Below, piece by piece: positions 32,445 through 40,867 of a stretch of 64,000 nucleotides of DNA. Below the pieces are notes generated by a model, which was given only the letters and a program-made list of their open reading frames with translations, was not told the origin of the DNA and made no database searches. The position numbers and the translations under genes were made by a program. The stretch's first letter is position 1, and every line of letters starts with the position of its first letter. Source of the DNA: Rossellomorea vietnamensis (lineage in GTDB: Bacteria; Bacillota; Bacilli; Bacillales; Bacillaceae_B); assembly GCF_001305855.1 (NCBI RefSeq), contig NZ_LIXZ01000005.1, forward strand, positions 228,413-292,412. The letters are read 5' to 3'.

Positions 32445-33458
32445 TTAACGAATGGTTAAGCTGACCGATGAGAGCTTGACTTTGTTGGCTCGTTTATCCT
32501 GAAGCCAGCAGTCGACATGGTGTTCATTCGATAATTGTGTCTTTACGGGATACACACGGTCGCATACCTCCATCGCTTTCTCACAACGTGGAACAAATGG
32601 GCACCCAACAGGCGGAGAAAATAGATCAGGCGGAGAACCTGGAATCGGTATCAGATCTTCCCCATCAAGATCAAGTCTTGGGACAGATCTCAGTAGCCCT
32701 TGGGTATACGGATGTTGTGGGCGATAGAAAATTTCTCTCCTGTTTCCTTTTTCTACTATTTTCCCTGCATACATGACGGCAATTCGATCAGCTACTTGAG
32801 CCACGACCCCTAAATCATGCGTGATTAAAATAATGGACACACCCTTCTTCTTCTGAATCTCTTTAAACAATTCAAGTATTTGGGCTTGTATGGTAACATC
32901 AAGAGCTGTTGTCGGTTCATCCGCAATTAAGACATCAGGTTCACATACAAGTGACATGGCAATCACAATTCGCTGCCGCATTCCTCCACTGAATTGGTGA
33001 GGATACTGCTTTAGTCTCTCGGTCGGATTTGGAATACTCACCAGTTGCAGCATGTCAATCGCTTTTTGTTTCGCCTTTTTCTTGGACACATCGTTGTGTT
33101 GCAAAATCCCTTCCATGATTTGTTCACCAATGGTCAAAGTGGGATTGAGTGCCGTCATGGGATCCTGAAAGATCATGGAAATATCGGCTCCCCGAACTTT
33201 CCTCATTTGAGGTTCGGTTATCTTTAAAAGGTCTCTTCCCTTAAACAGGATCCTGCCCCCGGTCACTTTTCCGGGTGGATTTGGGATCAGCCTCATAACG
33301 CTCTGTGAAGTCACACTCTTTCCACAGCCCGACTCGCCTACAATCGCCAACGTCTCCCCCTTATGTAAATCAAAGCTTACTCCCCTGACCGCCTTGACCT
33401 CTCCGCCATAGGTTGTAAAGGAGACGTGGAGATCTTGTACAGATAAAACTTCACTCAT
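32445..33458 (-). CDS. dppD: Dipeptide ABC transporter ATPase DppD
   Basis: A 337-residue ATPase. Walker A GESGCGKSV (about 41-49), signature FSGGMRQRIVIAMSL, Walker B VLIADEPTTALDV and a C-terminal oligopeptide_abc extension with PPVGCPFVPRCEKA are present. The start is ATG at 33458, with AAGGAGG upstream and five bases after the dppC stop; a longer frame reads back into dppC without a start signal. It forms the ATPase pair with YkfD. Confidence 0.94.
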   Translation of the reverse strand: MSEVLSVQDLHVSFTTYGGEVKAVRGVSFDLHKGETLAIVGESGCGKSVTSQSVMRLIPNPPGKVTGGRILFKGRDLLKITEPQMRKVRGADISMIFQDPMTALNPTLTIGEQIMEGILQHNDVSKKKAKQKAIDMLQLVSIPNPTERLKQYPHQFSGGMRQRIVIAMSLVCEPDVLIADEPTTALDVTIQAQILELFKEIQKKKGVSIILITHDLGVVAQVADRIAVMYAGKIVEKGNRREIFYRPQHPYTQGLLRSVPRLDLDGEDLIPIPGSPPDLFSPPVGCPFVPRCEKAMEVCDRVYPVKTQLSNEHHVDCWLQDKRANKVKLSSVSLTIR

Positions 33459-33463
33459 GGTGA

Positions 33464-34417
33464 TTACCTCCTTAATTTTGGATCCAGTGCATCCTGTAAC
33501 CCGTCTCCCAACACATTGAATGAAAACATAGTCAATGAAATGAATAGTGCAGGAAAGAATAAACGCCACCAGTATCCTGAGAGGATTGTAGATAACCCGT
33601 CATTGGCCATCACGCCCCAGCTTGCATAGGGCGCTTGAATGCCGAGTCCAAGGAAGCTTAAGAAAGCTTCAGCAAAGATCGCGCTAGGTATCGTCAATGT
33701 CATTTGTACAATAATCGGTCCCATCGTATTGGGAAGCAGATTCTTTCTGATGATTCTTGCGGTTTTTGTCCCGAATGTTTTTGAAGCTAAAATAAATTCA
33801 TAGTTCTTAATCTGAAGCACCTGTCCCCTTACGATCCTGGCCATCCCGATCCACCCGGTCACCGTTAAGGCAACGATGATCGTCAAGAGACCCGGCCCCA
33901 TTACTACCATCAATAGAATAACGACAAGCAGATAAGGTAAGCCGTATAGTATTTCAACAATGCGCATCATGACATTATCCGTTTTTCCCCCTTTATAACC
34001 GGAAATCCCACCGTATACAATCCCGATTACAAAATCGATAAGCGCTGCCATGAAACCTACGAACAACGAAATCCGTGCTCCAAACCATGTACGGGTAAAT
34101 ACATCTCTTCCCATATCGTCCGTACCAAACCAGTGTTGACCAGAAGGCGGCAGATTTTGATTTGACAGTGTTTGCTTAGTGACGTCGTGTGGAGAAATAA
34201 GCGGCCCGACGACTGCCATTATGATTAATGCAGTTAGGAATACTAACCCAAGCATGGCCAGTTTATTTTTCATGAGGCGCTTCCAGGCATCCTGCCAATA
34301 GGAAAGACTCGGTCTCACCACTGCTTCTGCATCCTCTTTATTCCTCTTTTTGGGTGTGAACCATTCATCCCTGACGTCTGGAGTCACGAGTGGCTCTTGT
34401 TGTTTTGGAACCCCCAT
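33464..34417 (-). CDS. dppC: Dipeptide ABC transporter permease DppC
   Basis: A 317-residue inner-membrane permease with a long charged N-terminal tail (about 1-50), six transmembrane helices, and the EAA loop for ATPase contact in the region ASKTFGTKTARIIRKNLLPN. LGLGIQAPYASWGVMANDG near the C-terminus is characteristic of OppC/DppC. Its start shares one base with the dppB stop (34417), so translation is coupled. Confidence 0.94.
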   Translation of the reverse strand: MGVPKQQEPLVTPDVRDEWFTPKKRNKEDAEAVVRPSLSYWQDAWKRLMKNKLAMLGLVFLTALIIMAVVGPLISPHDVTKQTLSNQNLPPSGQHWFGTDDMGRDVFTRTWFGARISLFVGFMAALIDFVIGIVYGGISGYKGGKTDNVMMRIVEILYGLPYLLVVILLMVVMGPGLLTIIVALTVTGWIGMARIVRGQVLQIKNYEFILASKTFGTKTARIIRKNLLPNTMGPIIVQMTLTIPSAIFAEAFLSFLGLGIQAPYASWGVMANDGLSTILSGYWWRLFFPALFISLTMFSFNVLGDGLQDALDPKLRR

Positions 34418-35349
34418 TATTTCGCCTCCTTCTTATGTAACTTAATCCGCGGATCAAGGAAACCATATGCCAAATCAACTAAAAATAACATGACAATAAG
34501 AAAGGCACTATAAAAGACCGTTGTTCCCATAATGACGGGATAATCACGTTGATTGATACTTTCGACAAAGTATTTTCCCATACCCGGAATGGCAAAGATC
34601 TGTTCAATAACGAAGGTTCCTGTCAAGATTCCAGCAGCAAGTGTACCCAGGACAGTGACCACCGGTAGCAATGCATTTCTTAACGCATGCTTAATAACAA
34701 TCTTGAATGGTGACAATCCCTTAGCGCGTGCTGTCCGTATATAATCCTGCGTCAGTACTTCCAGCATACTTGATCGGGTAAGTCGGGCGATGATGGCCAT
34801 CGGTCCTGTGGCTAATGCAAGGGTCGGTAGAATCATATGTCGCCAGCTTGTCCATGTGGCGACGGGAAGGATTCCCCAAGTTACAGCCACTTGTTGAATC
34901 AATAAAGTCGCCATGACGAAATTCGGGATCGAAATTCCAAGTACGGCAAATGTCATCGCCATATAGTCAATGATTCCATTATGTCTAAGGGCTGCCAGAA
35001 CCCCGAGGATAATTCCTGAAAGCACAGCGATGATGAGAGTTGTCATCCCGAGTTCAAATGAAATCGGAAATCCCCTCCCAAGCAAATCGTTCACCGTTTG
35101 CGATGGCTGAGTGATAGATGGACCAAAGTCCAATGAGATAAGCGACTTTAAATATAAGAGATATTGCACCATCAACGGCTCGTTCAAATGATAATGAGCT
35201 TCTAAATTTTGTTGTACCATTTCACTCGTATTCCTTTCTTCATTGAAAGGGGACCCGGGAATGGTATGCATCAGGAAAAACGTTAACGTCACAATCAGCC
35301 AGAGGGTAATGACCATGGCCAGTAGTCGTTTCAACAAATATGTACTCAT
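34417..35349 (-). CDS. dppB: Dipeptide ABC transporter permease DppB
   Basis: A 310-residue permease with six transmembrane helices. The EAA-type loop lies in YIRTARAKGLSPFKIVIKHALRN, and VIEQIFAIPGMGKYFVESINQRDYP is the classic OppB/DppB C-terminal signature. It pairs with DppC to form the channel. It lies 15 bases after dppA. Confidence 0.94.
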   Translation of the reverse strand: MSTYLLKRLLAMVITLWLIVTLTFFLMHTIPGSPFNEERNTSEMVQQNLEAHYHLNEPLMVQYLLYLKSLISLDFGPSITQPSQTVNDLLGRGFPISFELGMTTLIIAVLSGIILGVLAALRHNGIIDYMAMTFAVLGISIPNFVMATLLIQQVAVTWGILPVATWTSWRHMILPTLALATGPMAIIARLTRSSMLEVLTQDYIRTARAKGLSPFKIVIKHALRNALLPVVTVLGTLAAGILTGTFVIEQIFAIPGMGKYFVESINQRDYPVIMGTTVFYSAFLIVMLFLVDLAYGFLDPRIKLHKKEAK

Positions 35350-35364
35350 TAAATCTCACACTTC

Positions 35365-36186
35365 CTAACAGAATGTTGTTCTCATCGCGAGTTCAGTCAT
35401 GACCAGCATGGCTCTATATGCTTCAAGGATATCTCTGGCCTCAAATCTCACAATCGTTGAATCTACTTCATGAATGGTTCCCGGCATGAGACTTGCCCAC
35501 TCCGCCTGTCCGTAATTTGCAAACTCAATACGTAAAGATGGATGTTTCGGTGGCGTGAGTGGTTGTACGTTTTTATTATGTATTGCTTCTTCTGTTTTCT
35601 TTTTTAATAATTGTTTTGATTTCTCAGGGGTAAGGCTCTTCGCAACAGAACGGGAAATCGTGTCCTTCACCACGGCAGTTATTACATTGGGAATTAATGC
35701 TTCTGCCTCCTGTGCAGCCTGATCATCCCCGGCAACCATTAATACAGGAACACCGTAGTAACCTGCAACATATGCATTGAATCCCAGTTCACCAACGGCT
35801 ACATCATTGATGAACATGTTTCGCACCCCAAAGATCATGGAATGTGACAACACGCCCTTCATGGAAGCCCTGGCGTGATAACCAACAAAAAAAGCCCCAT
35901 CAAACGTATCATCCAGTCCTTCAACCATGGAATATGGTTTCACTCCACCAGATATCAGTTTCGTTTCAGGGTGCAATTTTTCTATTAACAGATTGTTCAT
36001 TTGTGAATGACTGTCATTCACCAACACTTCCTTGCAGCCTGAATCAAAGGCAGCAGTCACAACGGCATTCGCCTCTTCTGTCATAATGATCCTTCCGCGT
36101 TCATAATTATGCTTATCTGATGACACATGGGTGTGATCCACCAGGCCTGTTATTCCCTCCATATCAACCGACACATAGACGTTCAT
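35365..36186 (-). CDS. dppA: D-aminopeptidase DppA
   Basis: A 273-residue zinc-dependent D-aminopeptidase of family M55, first gene of the operon. It forms decamers in B. subtilis and releases D-amino acids from peptides such as D-Ala-D-Ala. The signature SVDMEGITG supplies zinc ligands D8 and E10, NDSHSQM the histidine near residue 60, and GYHARAS another ligand near 104. GGAGGG lies upstream. A CodY-like site lies 36 bases before the start codon. Confidence 0.94.
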   Translation of the reverse strand: MNVYVSVDMEGITGLVDHTHVSSDKHNYERGRIIMTEEANAVVTAAFDSGCKEVLVNDSHSQMNNLLIEKLHPETKLISGGVKPYSMVEGLDDTFDGAFFVGYHARASMKGVLSHSMIFGVRNMFINDVAVGELGFNAYVAGYYGVPVLMVAGDDQAAQEAEALIPNVITAVVKDTISRSVAKSLTPEKSKQLLKKKTEEAIHNKNVQPLTPPKHPSLRIEFANYGQAEWASLMPGTIHEVDSTIVRFEARDILEAYRAMLVMTELAMRTTFC

Positions 36187-36221
36187 AAAGTAGGCCCTCC
36201 TTTCTCAGGAAATATTTATTA

Positions 36222-36236
36222 AATTTTCTTAATATT
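36222..36236 (-). promoter_or_regulatory. CodY-like operator upstream of dppA
   Basis: AATTTTCTTAATATT matches the CodY consensus AATTTTCWGAAAATT at 13 of 15 positions (also on the other strand). CodY represses the dpp operon of B. subtilis while amino acids and GTP are plentiful, so the position fits. Confidence 0.55.
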
Positions 36237-36577
36237 ATAATTATTATAGCATTTAATTACAATAATTTTTTGAATAAAAAGGAATATATTCCTGTTTTCA
36301 TAAAAAAAGGAATTATGAACTATAAACGTATATTTTCCAACTGGATCTCTCTCCTTAAAGGAAGACAAAGTAGTAGAATGGAATCATGAAATCGGTTGGG
36401 AATGAAAAATTACGATGGATTTCCTAATCGAAATCACACCGCACTCTTTTTCTGTGTATATGTCAAATATCATTGAAGAAAAGTATCAGGTGGAGGACAT
36501 TAGACTTAGCTATATTTTATTGATATATTATTTATTTCGCTGATAAACGTCGATCATATTAAGACTTCCATAAGAAA

Positions 36578-36608
36578 AAGACCTGGAGTACTCATCTCTC
36601 CAGGTCTT
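36578..36608 (-). terminator. Terminator of the 59-residue protein gene
   Basis: AAGACCTGGAG and CTCCAGGTCTT form a perfect 11-bp stem with a nine-base loop; leftward it is followed by TTTTCTTAT. It lies 18 bases after the stop codon. Confidence 0.85.
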
Positions 36609-36626
36609 AAACTCGGTACATGTATG

Positions 36627-36806
36627 TTAGCTTATTTTATTCATCAATTTTTCTGAGTGTTGAGAGCCCATCTCTGCCACTAAATCAAGTAATTCTGCTT
36701 TCGTTGTCTCATCTAGGCCTTTATAAATAAGGAAAGCTTGCGTTGCATCAGAAGTAATTAACTTTCTGTATAACTTTGAGATTCTTTTACTCCTGTGGGT
36801 GTCCAT
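36627..36806 (-). CDS. Small helical protein, 59 residues
   Basis: GAGGAGG precedes ATG at 36806. The product begins MDTHRSKRISKLYRKLIT, and continues with an amphipathic, probably helical body (GLDETTKAELLDLVAEMG). It is soluble, basic at the N-terminus and acidic later. A terminator follows, so it is a complete transcription unit. No family recognised. Confidence 0.7.
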   Translation of the reverse strand: MDTHRSKRISKLYRKLITSDATQAFLIYKGLDETTKAELLDLVAEMGSQHSEKLMNKIS

Positions 36807-36966
36807 TAGATCCTCCTCTATAAATCCTTTCTGTTATTATAATAAATATAAGCTTGTTTTTTCAATATATTCTTCAAAATTTAATTATGTAACAAAAATG
36901 AATAAATCAATGATAAGTCAACCTTGGAGGAGAAAATAATTTTCTTAGACCTTTACACGTAGGTGA

Positions 36967-37152
36967 TTATCTTAAAAGATAATCAGGTGATACCTTTCCG
37001 AATTCGAGTGCTTCGAGAATGATCTCCTCAGAGAACCCTGTATATTGAGAAAGTATTTGAATTGTAACCTTCTGAGAATGACGGGATGCCTGTTTTTTTG
37101 CTATATAAGTTTGATACAAAACGATGGAGTATCTGTCATGTATATTGAGCAA
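36967..37152 (-). CDS. Small helix-turn-helix-like protein, 61 residues
   Basis: The frame starts at TTG 37152, with AGGGG 13 bases upstream, a poor arrangement. The product contains KVTIQILSQYTGFSEEIILEALEFG, which has the look of a small helix-turn-helix, and ends in SPDYLLR. Composition is protein-like, but the weak start lowers confidence. Family not recognised. Confidence 0.45.
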   Translation of the reverse strand: MLNIHDRYSIVLYQTYIAKKQASRHSQKVTIQILSQYTGFSEEIILEALEFGKVSPDYLLR

Positions 37153-37326
37153 TGATATTCACAGCCCCTATTATTCTCTCCTTACAAGGTTGCGGGTAAA
37201 GGTTAACTACTATTTACCCAAAGATCTTTTTTGAAAACGTAGGTGATACTAACAATTTTAGGTCTCTTGCTTTCAACTCGGTCATTCGCATCTTTTGGAA
37301 AACTATTTGTTTTTGAACATCTTGAT

Positions 37327-37854
37327 TTATACGAATTCATACTGTTTATATTTTCCATTATCGGATGAGAGTTTCAAAATATTTTGATCCTCCGGAATTC
37401 CTTTGAAAAAAGCACCTATTGCACCTGTTGTACATCTATGGCCGGAAATTAAAATGTTTCTATTTTCTTTTCCATAGAGTGTTTCTAGTTCTGTCATAAA
37501 GTGTTGTATCCTTTTCACGAACTCCTTAGGAGTCTCCACACCATTATAGTAAGATGAATCAGGCAATGGTCCAGCCATTTTTACCTCACTTTTCAAAAGT
37601 CCGTCTGCCTCCCCTAAATCATATACATCCAACCTGGAGTCTGTGATGCATGACATCCCTGTAGCAATTTCAGCCGTCTGTTGTGCTCTTTTCTGTGGAG
37701 ATGAAAAAACGTAGTCGAAGGTAATATGACTTAATTGTTTTATTAAACTTTCGGCTTGTCTGACGCCTACTTTATTTAAAGGAAGTCCTCTTCTTCCTTG
37801 CAATCTTCCTTCTTTATTCAAATCCGTTTGGCCGTGTCTTATAACGTATATCAT
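37327..37854 (-). CDS. Histidine phosphatase (phosphoglycerate mutase-like)
   Basis: A 175-residue branch 1 histidine phosphatase. The catalytic RHG motif is at MIYVIRHGQTDLN (His7), SSPQKRAQQTAEI holds the phosphate-binding arginine, and ISGHRCTTGAIG contains the second histidine. GHR in place of the commoner SHG is a mild variation. It is too short for a glycolytic mutase; a broad-specificity phosphatase of the CobC/YhfR type is likely. Substrate unknown. Confidence 0.87.
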   Translation of the reverse strand: MIYVIRHGQTDLNKEGRLQGRRGLPLNKVGVRQAESLIKQLSHITFDYVFSSPQKRAQQTAEIATGMSCITDSRLDVYDLGEADGLLKSEVKMAGPLPDSSYYNGVETPKEFVKRIQHFMTELETLYGKENRNILISGHRCTTGAIGAFFKGIPEDQNILKLSSDNGKYKQYEFV

Positions 37855-37947
37855 GTAACCCCTCCTTGCATTTGGACATTATTCAATTGAAAACTCAACT
37901 GCTCAAACTGTTCTTTTGACTTACTAAGTCTGATGTTATCAATTTTA

Positions 37948-38145
37948 TTATTTTCCCTTCTTTCTCTTCTGCACTTCCATATGAATGACCAGATATGTAA
38001 TACCCAAGAATCCTACTAATCCGAATATGCCTGCAATGATTCCTTGGACCGAAGATGTAAGAATTGTAAATCCCATCCCTACACTCAATCCTGTGATGAG
38101 AAGAAGGAGCCAATGGGCGTATCGATTGATGAATTCAGTTATCAT
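37948..38145 (-). CDS. Small membrane protein, 65 residues
   Basis: GGAGGGG immediately upstream of ATG 38145 sets the start, MITEFINRYAHWLLLL. Two transmembrane segments (about 10-28 and 32-54) precede a basic tail (QKRKKGK). Unrecognised family. It stands 97 bases from the TraB-family gene on the same strand. Confidence 0.7.
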   Translation of the reverse strand: MITEFINRYAHWLLLLITGLSVGMGFTILTSSVQGIIAGIFGLVGFLGITYLVIHMEVQKRKKGK

Positions 38146-38242
38146 AATCCCCTCCACAGCTTTTGTATACCCATTTTAACATAATATCCCAAAAATTACC
38201 CCGAAAAAAATAAGCCATCCAGCAGGATGACTCACTTTGTTT

Positions 38243-39418
38243 CTAAATATTTTCCAAAAATAGTCTTACGACGTCTGCTCCTCCAATGACCGTTCCCAGT
38301 GTACTTCCTAAATTCGCAAGTACGACAATGAGAAGGACGCGGGTTACTTTATTTCTCCAGAATCCTTTTATGCTCAGAACATCTTCAGGAAGAGAGTCAA
38401 AGTCACCGACATTGGGTCTGCGGAAATAGGCTTGAACGAACCCTGCAAACCAACCCGCAGCGAGTAGCGGATTCAGTGAAGTGATAGGCGCTGCGACGAA
38501 TGCAGTTAATATGGCTAATGGATGGCCCATGCCAATGGCTACCCCCAGGGCAGAGAATCCCCCATTCCACAATATCCAACTGATTCCCTGCTGTATGCCT
38601 GCATCTGGATTTGAAATGAACGTGTAGGCAATGACGGCGAGGATCATGACAGGGATCGTCCACCCGATGATTTTTGGCCATTTTGATTTCGTTGGCCGTT
38701 CATTGAGCTTTTCTAAGTTATGTTCCTTATGGATTTCTTGCGTGATACCAGGAACGTGCGCAGCACCAAGGACAGCTACGATTTTCTTACCAGGTGCTTC
38801 CTTGATTTTTTGTGCCAGGTATTGGTCACGTTCATCAATCAGAGGTGTTTTCAGTTTAGGAAATACTTGGGTGAATTCATTTAACATCGAATCAAGCATA
38901 TCCTGTGATTTGATTTTTTCAAGTTCTTCCTCGGTAATCGTATCAGTGCTGAAAATACTGTATATGATCTGGGTCAATAGCTTGGCTTTCCCGCTGAAAC
39001 CTACGCTGTTCCATATCCGGGAAAATGTCACCTGGATGTTACGGTCAGCAAGGACAAGTTCTGCGGCTAAATCTTTCGCAGATTCGATGCCCTGAATCAT
39101 TTCCTGTCCGGGTTTGATGCCGAACTGTTTGGCCATTCTTCGCTGGAAGGATCCAATGGCAAGGTTCATGAGCAGTAATGTGGCTTTCTTATCCTTAATC
39201 ACCTGAAATATGTCGGTGTCCCTCCACTTATCTCCTTCGACAATGGATTGATACCTCGGTTCGTCCAGCTCTACACAAACCGTGTCCGGGCGTTCAGCTT
39301 CTATTACTTCTTTTACCTGCTCAGCACTCTGACGTGACACATGAGCGGTTCCGATGAGAATGAATTCCTTCCCATCCATATGTATTCTCGTAATATTCTT
39401 TTCGTTTTCTGTTATCAT
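38243..39418 (-). CDS. TraB/PrgY-family membrane protein
   Basis: A 391-residue TraB-family protein. The N-terminal domain (about 1-235) has the conserved LIGTAHVSRQS and LGAAHVPGI histidine motifs, plus VCVELDEPRY, which suggest a metal-dependent hydrolase; residues 265-391 contain about four transmembrane helices (including GHPLAILTAFVAAPITSL). In enterococci TraB/PrgY lowers peptide pheromone activity; the role in Bacillus is unknown. The start is ATG 39418 with AAAGGAAGG upstream; a longer frame by 25 codons has no site. Confidence 0.88.
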   Translation of the reverse strand: MITENEKNITRIHMDGKEFILIGTAHVSRQSAEQVKEVIEAERPDTVCVELDEPRYQSIVEGDKWRDTDIFQVIKDKKATLLLMNLAIGSFQRRMAKQFGIKPGQEMIQGIESAKDLAAELVLADRNIQVTFSRIWNSVGFSGKAKLLTQIIYSIFSTDTITEEELEKIKSQDMLDSMLNEFTQVFPKLKTPLIDERDQYLAQKIKEAPGKKIVAVLGAAHVPGITQEIHKEHNLEKLNERPTKSKWPKIIGWTIPVMILAVIAYTFISNPDAGIQQGISWILWNGGFSALGVAIGMGHPLAILTAFVAAPITSLNPLLAAGWFAGFVQAYFRRPNVGDFDSLPEDVLSIKGFWRNKVTRVLLIVVLANLGSTLGTVIGGADVVRLFLENI

Positions 39419-39670
39419 CGTGTACCTTCCTTTAATTCCGTTGACTTCCGAATAAATTGAATCTACCTCACTATGATAAACTAGTTTTGGCAAAATTTAA
39501 ATAAATTCTGATCAGAAACGTGAAAGATCTTGATTCTGATGCTAGGCTAATGTGGATTGGGGTGATGATAGGCAGGGTTTTGGATGTGTTGAATGCTATC
39601 TGTCTGATTTATCGGCTGAATTTTCATAACGAAAAAGCCCCATCCAATAGACGGGACCCCAACATCATGA

Positions 39671-40258
39671 TTACCATTTAATTCTCTTTTCAAGCACAGC
39701 TTCACTGACCACATCATACATCTCTTCAACCCCTTTAGAAGAAGCCTCAAATTGATACGCATTCCCGATATCGATACCGATATTCATTGCTTCATCTGCA
39801 GCATTGATATTCGCTCCGAGAAAGATGAATTCCCACATATACCGTTCCTGCTGATGACTGATAAGATCCTTCACCTGGCTTGCTGAGAACTCCACACTCG
39901 AGTTCTCCATCCCATCGGTTGTGATAACAAAGATGACTTTATCAGGTCGTTCCCTTTCCTCCCTCCTCGATAAGCGATGACCTACATCAAGGATTGTTTT
40001 TCCGACCGCATCCATTAAAGAAGTACTCCCCCTTACAAAATAATCCTCCTTCGTAAGCCTTACTTTACATGCCTCCACCCCACTCCATAACTGCTCGACC
40101 TTATCATCAAAAAGAACGGTAGTAACAAGAGTTTGACCAGTTAATTTACTCTGCTTATCAATAAAAGAGTTATAACCCCCAATCGTTTCATGTTCAAGTC
40201 CACTCATCGATCCGCTTCTGTCTAATAAGAAAATGATTTCTGTGTAATTACTTTTCAA
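39671..40258 (-). CDS. Von Willebrand factor A domain protein
   Basis: A 195-residue, single-domain VWA protein. The metal-ion-dependent adhesion site is complete: DRSGSMSG (DxSxS, about 13-20), the threonine/serine in VRGSTSLMDAVG and the aspartate in VITTDGMEN. There is no signal peptide or membrane segment, so it acts inside the cell, like TerY-type VWA proteins of stress modules. It is divergent from an HTH-type gene 94 bases away, which may be its partner. Function unknown. Confidence 0.88.
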   Translation of the reverse strand: MKSNYTEIIFLLDRSGSMSGLEHETIGGYNSFIDKQSKLTGQTLVTTVLFDDKVEQLWSGVEACKVRLTKEDYFVRGSTSLMDAVGKTILDVGHRLSRREERERPDKVIFVITTDGMENSSVEFSASQVKDLISHQQERYMWEFIFLGANINAADEAMNIGIDIGNAYQFEASSKGVEEMYDVVSEAVLEKRIKW

Positions 40259-40319
40259 TTTTACTCATCCTCTCTTTATTGTTTCTGATATAATCATAAA
40301 CACTAAGGGTATGGGATGG

Positions 40320-40336
40320 GTCGCTTAGAAAGCGAC
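40320..40336 (+). promoter_or_regulatory. Small palindrome before the HTH-like gene
   Basis: GTCGCTT and AAGCGAC are perfect arms around AGA, ending four bases before GGAGGTG. A TATAAT hexamer lies upstream at 40289-40294, so the palindrome would be near the transcript start: operator or 5' hairpin. Confidence 0.4.
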
Positions 40337-40352
40337 AATTGGAGGTGAGAGC

Positions 40353-40832
40353 GTGCTTAATGAACATATTTTGCAGGAACTTCTTGAATTTGTGGAGGCA
40401 AACAGGGAATTCCGAATATATGATATACATAAATCAGAACCCCTCTTAGGGGATGAAATTTACTCCAGTGAGCTGGAAGAATTTATTGAGATGCACCATT
40501 CAGCGTCTTTTTCGGAAAGGTTATTTCAGCATATCGATGGATTGGGTATGACAGATGCTTCCGTATACAAAAAAGCAGGAGTAGACCGAAAGCATTTTTC
40601 CAAAATAAGGTCGCTTCCTGATTATAAACCGGGCAAACGGACGGTGGTGGCACTGTGTCTATCTCTGCAATTGTCTGAGGAAGACACAGGGGAACTATTG
40701 AATGCAGCCGGTTTCTCCCTTTCAGACAGTGACCGATTCGATCTCGTGATTCAATTTTGTTTAGAAAAGAAAATTTATGACATCGATGACGTGAATCAAG
40801 CATTGTATTCTATCGGGTTAAAACCTTTATAA
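40353..40832 (+). CDS. Macro/VWA-associated HTH-like protein
   Basis: A 159-residue protein. The C-terminal 105 residues (from about LFQHIDGLGMTDASVYKKAG) form a helical domain with VDRKHFSKIRSLPDYKPGKR resembling a Cro-like helix-turn-helix, followed by LSLSDSDRFDLVIQFCLE; I recall this domain attached to or beside macro-domain ADP-ribose proteins and VWA proteins in other Firmicutes. The N-terminal 50 residues are acidic and helical. The start is GTG with GGAGGTG five bases upstream. A 7-bp palindrome (40320-40336) precedes the ribosome-binding site. Function unknown. Confidence 0.72.
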   Translation: MLNEHILQELLEFVEANREFRIYDIHKSEPLLGDEIYSSELEEFIEMHHSASFSERLFQHIDGLGMTDASVYKKAGVDRKHFSKIRSLPDYKPGKRTVVALCLSLQLSEEDTGELLNAAGFSLSDSDRFDLVIQFCLEKKIYDIDDVNQALYSIGLKPL

Positions 40833-40837
40833 AAAAA

Positions 40838-40863
40838 GTAGAGTGCTAGAAACGGCACTCTAC
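40838..40863. terminator. Bidirectional terminator
   Basis: GTAGAGTGC and GCACTCTAC form a perfect 9-bp stem with an eight-base loop and an A tract on the left, between convergent genes. Leftward it ends in TTTTTTT. Confidence 0.85.
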
Positions 40864-40867
40864 TCCC

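Larger units (their letters stand above)
36187..36626. other. Upstream region of the dpp-ykf operon, no gene
   Basis: This 440-base AT-rich stretch contains the CodY-like box at 36222-36236 and, at its far end, the terminator at 36578-36608 of the next leftward gene. No coding frame with a ribosome-binding site was found. The operon promoter should lie within about 36190-36300; AT content makes several -10 candidates possible. Confidence 0.6.

Noticed and set aside
37895..38113. 72-codon frame overlapping the 65-residue membrane protein
   Set aside because: Same strand, other frame; the membrane-protein frame has the ribosome-binding site.
39547..39762. 71-codon frame at the end of the VWA gene
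   Set aside because: Mostly inside the VWA gene in another frame; no start signal.
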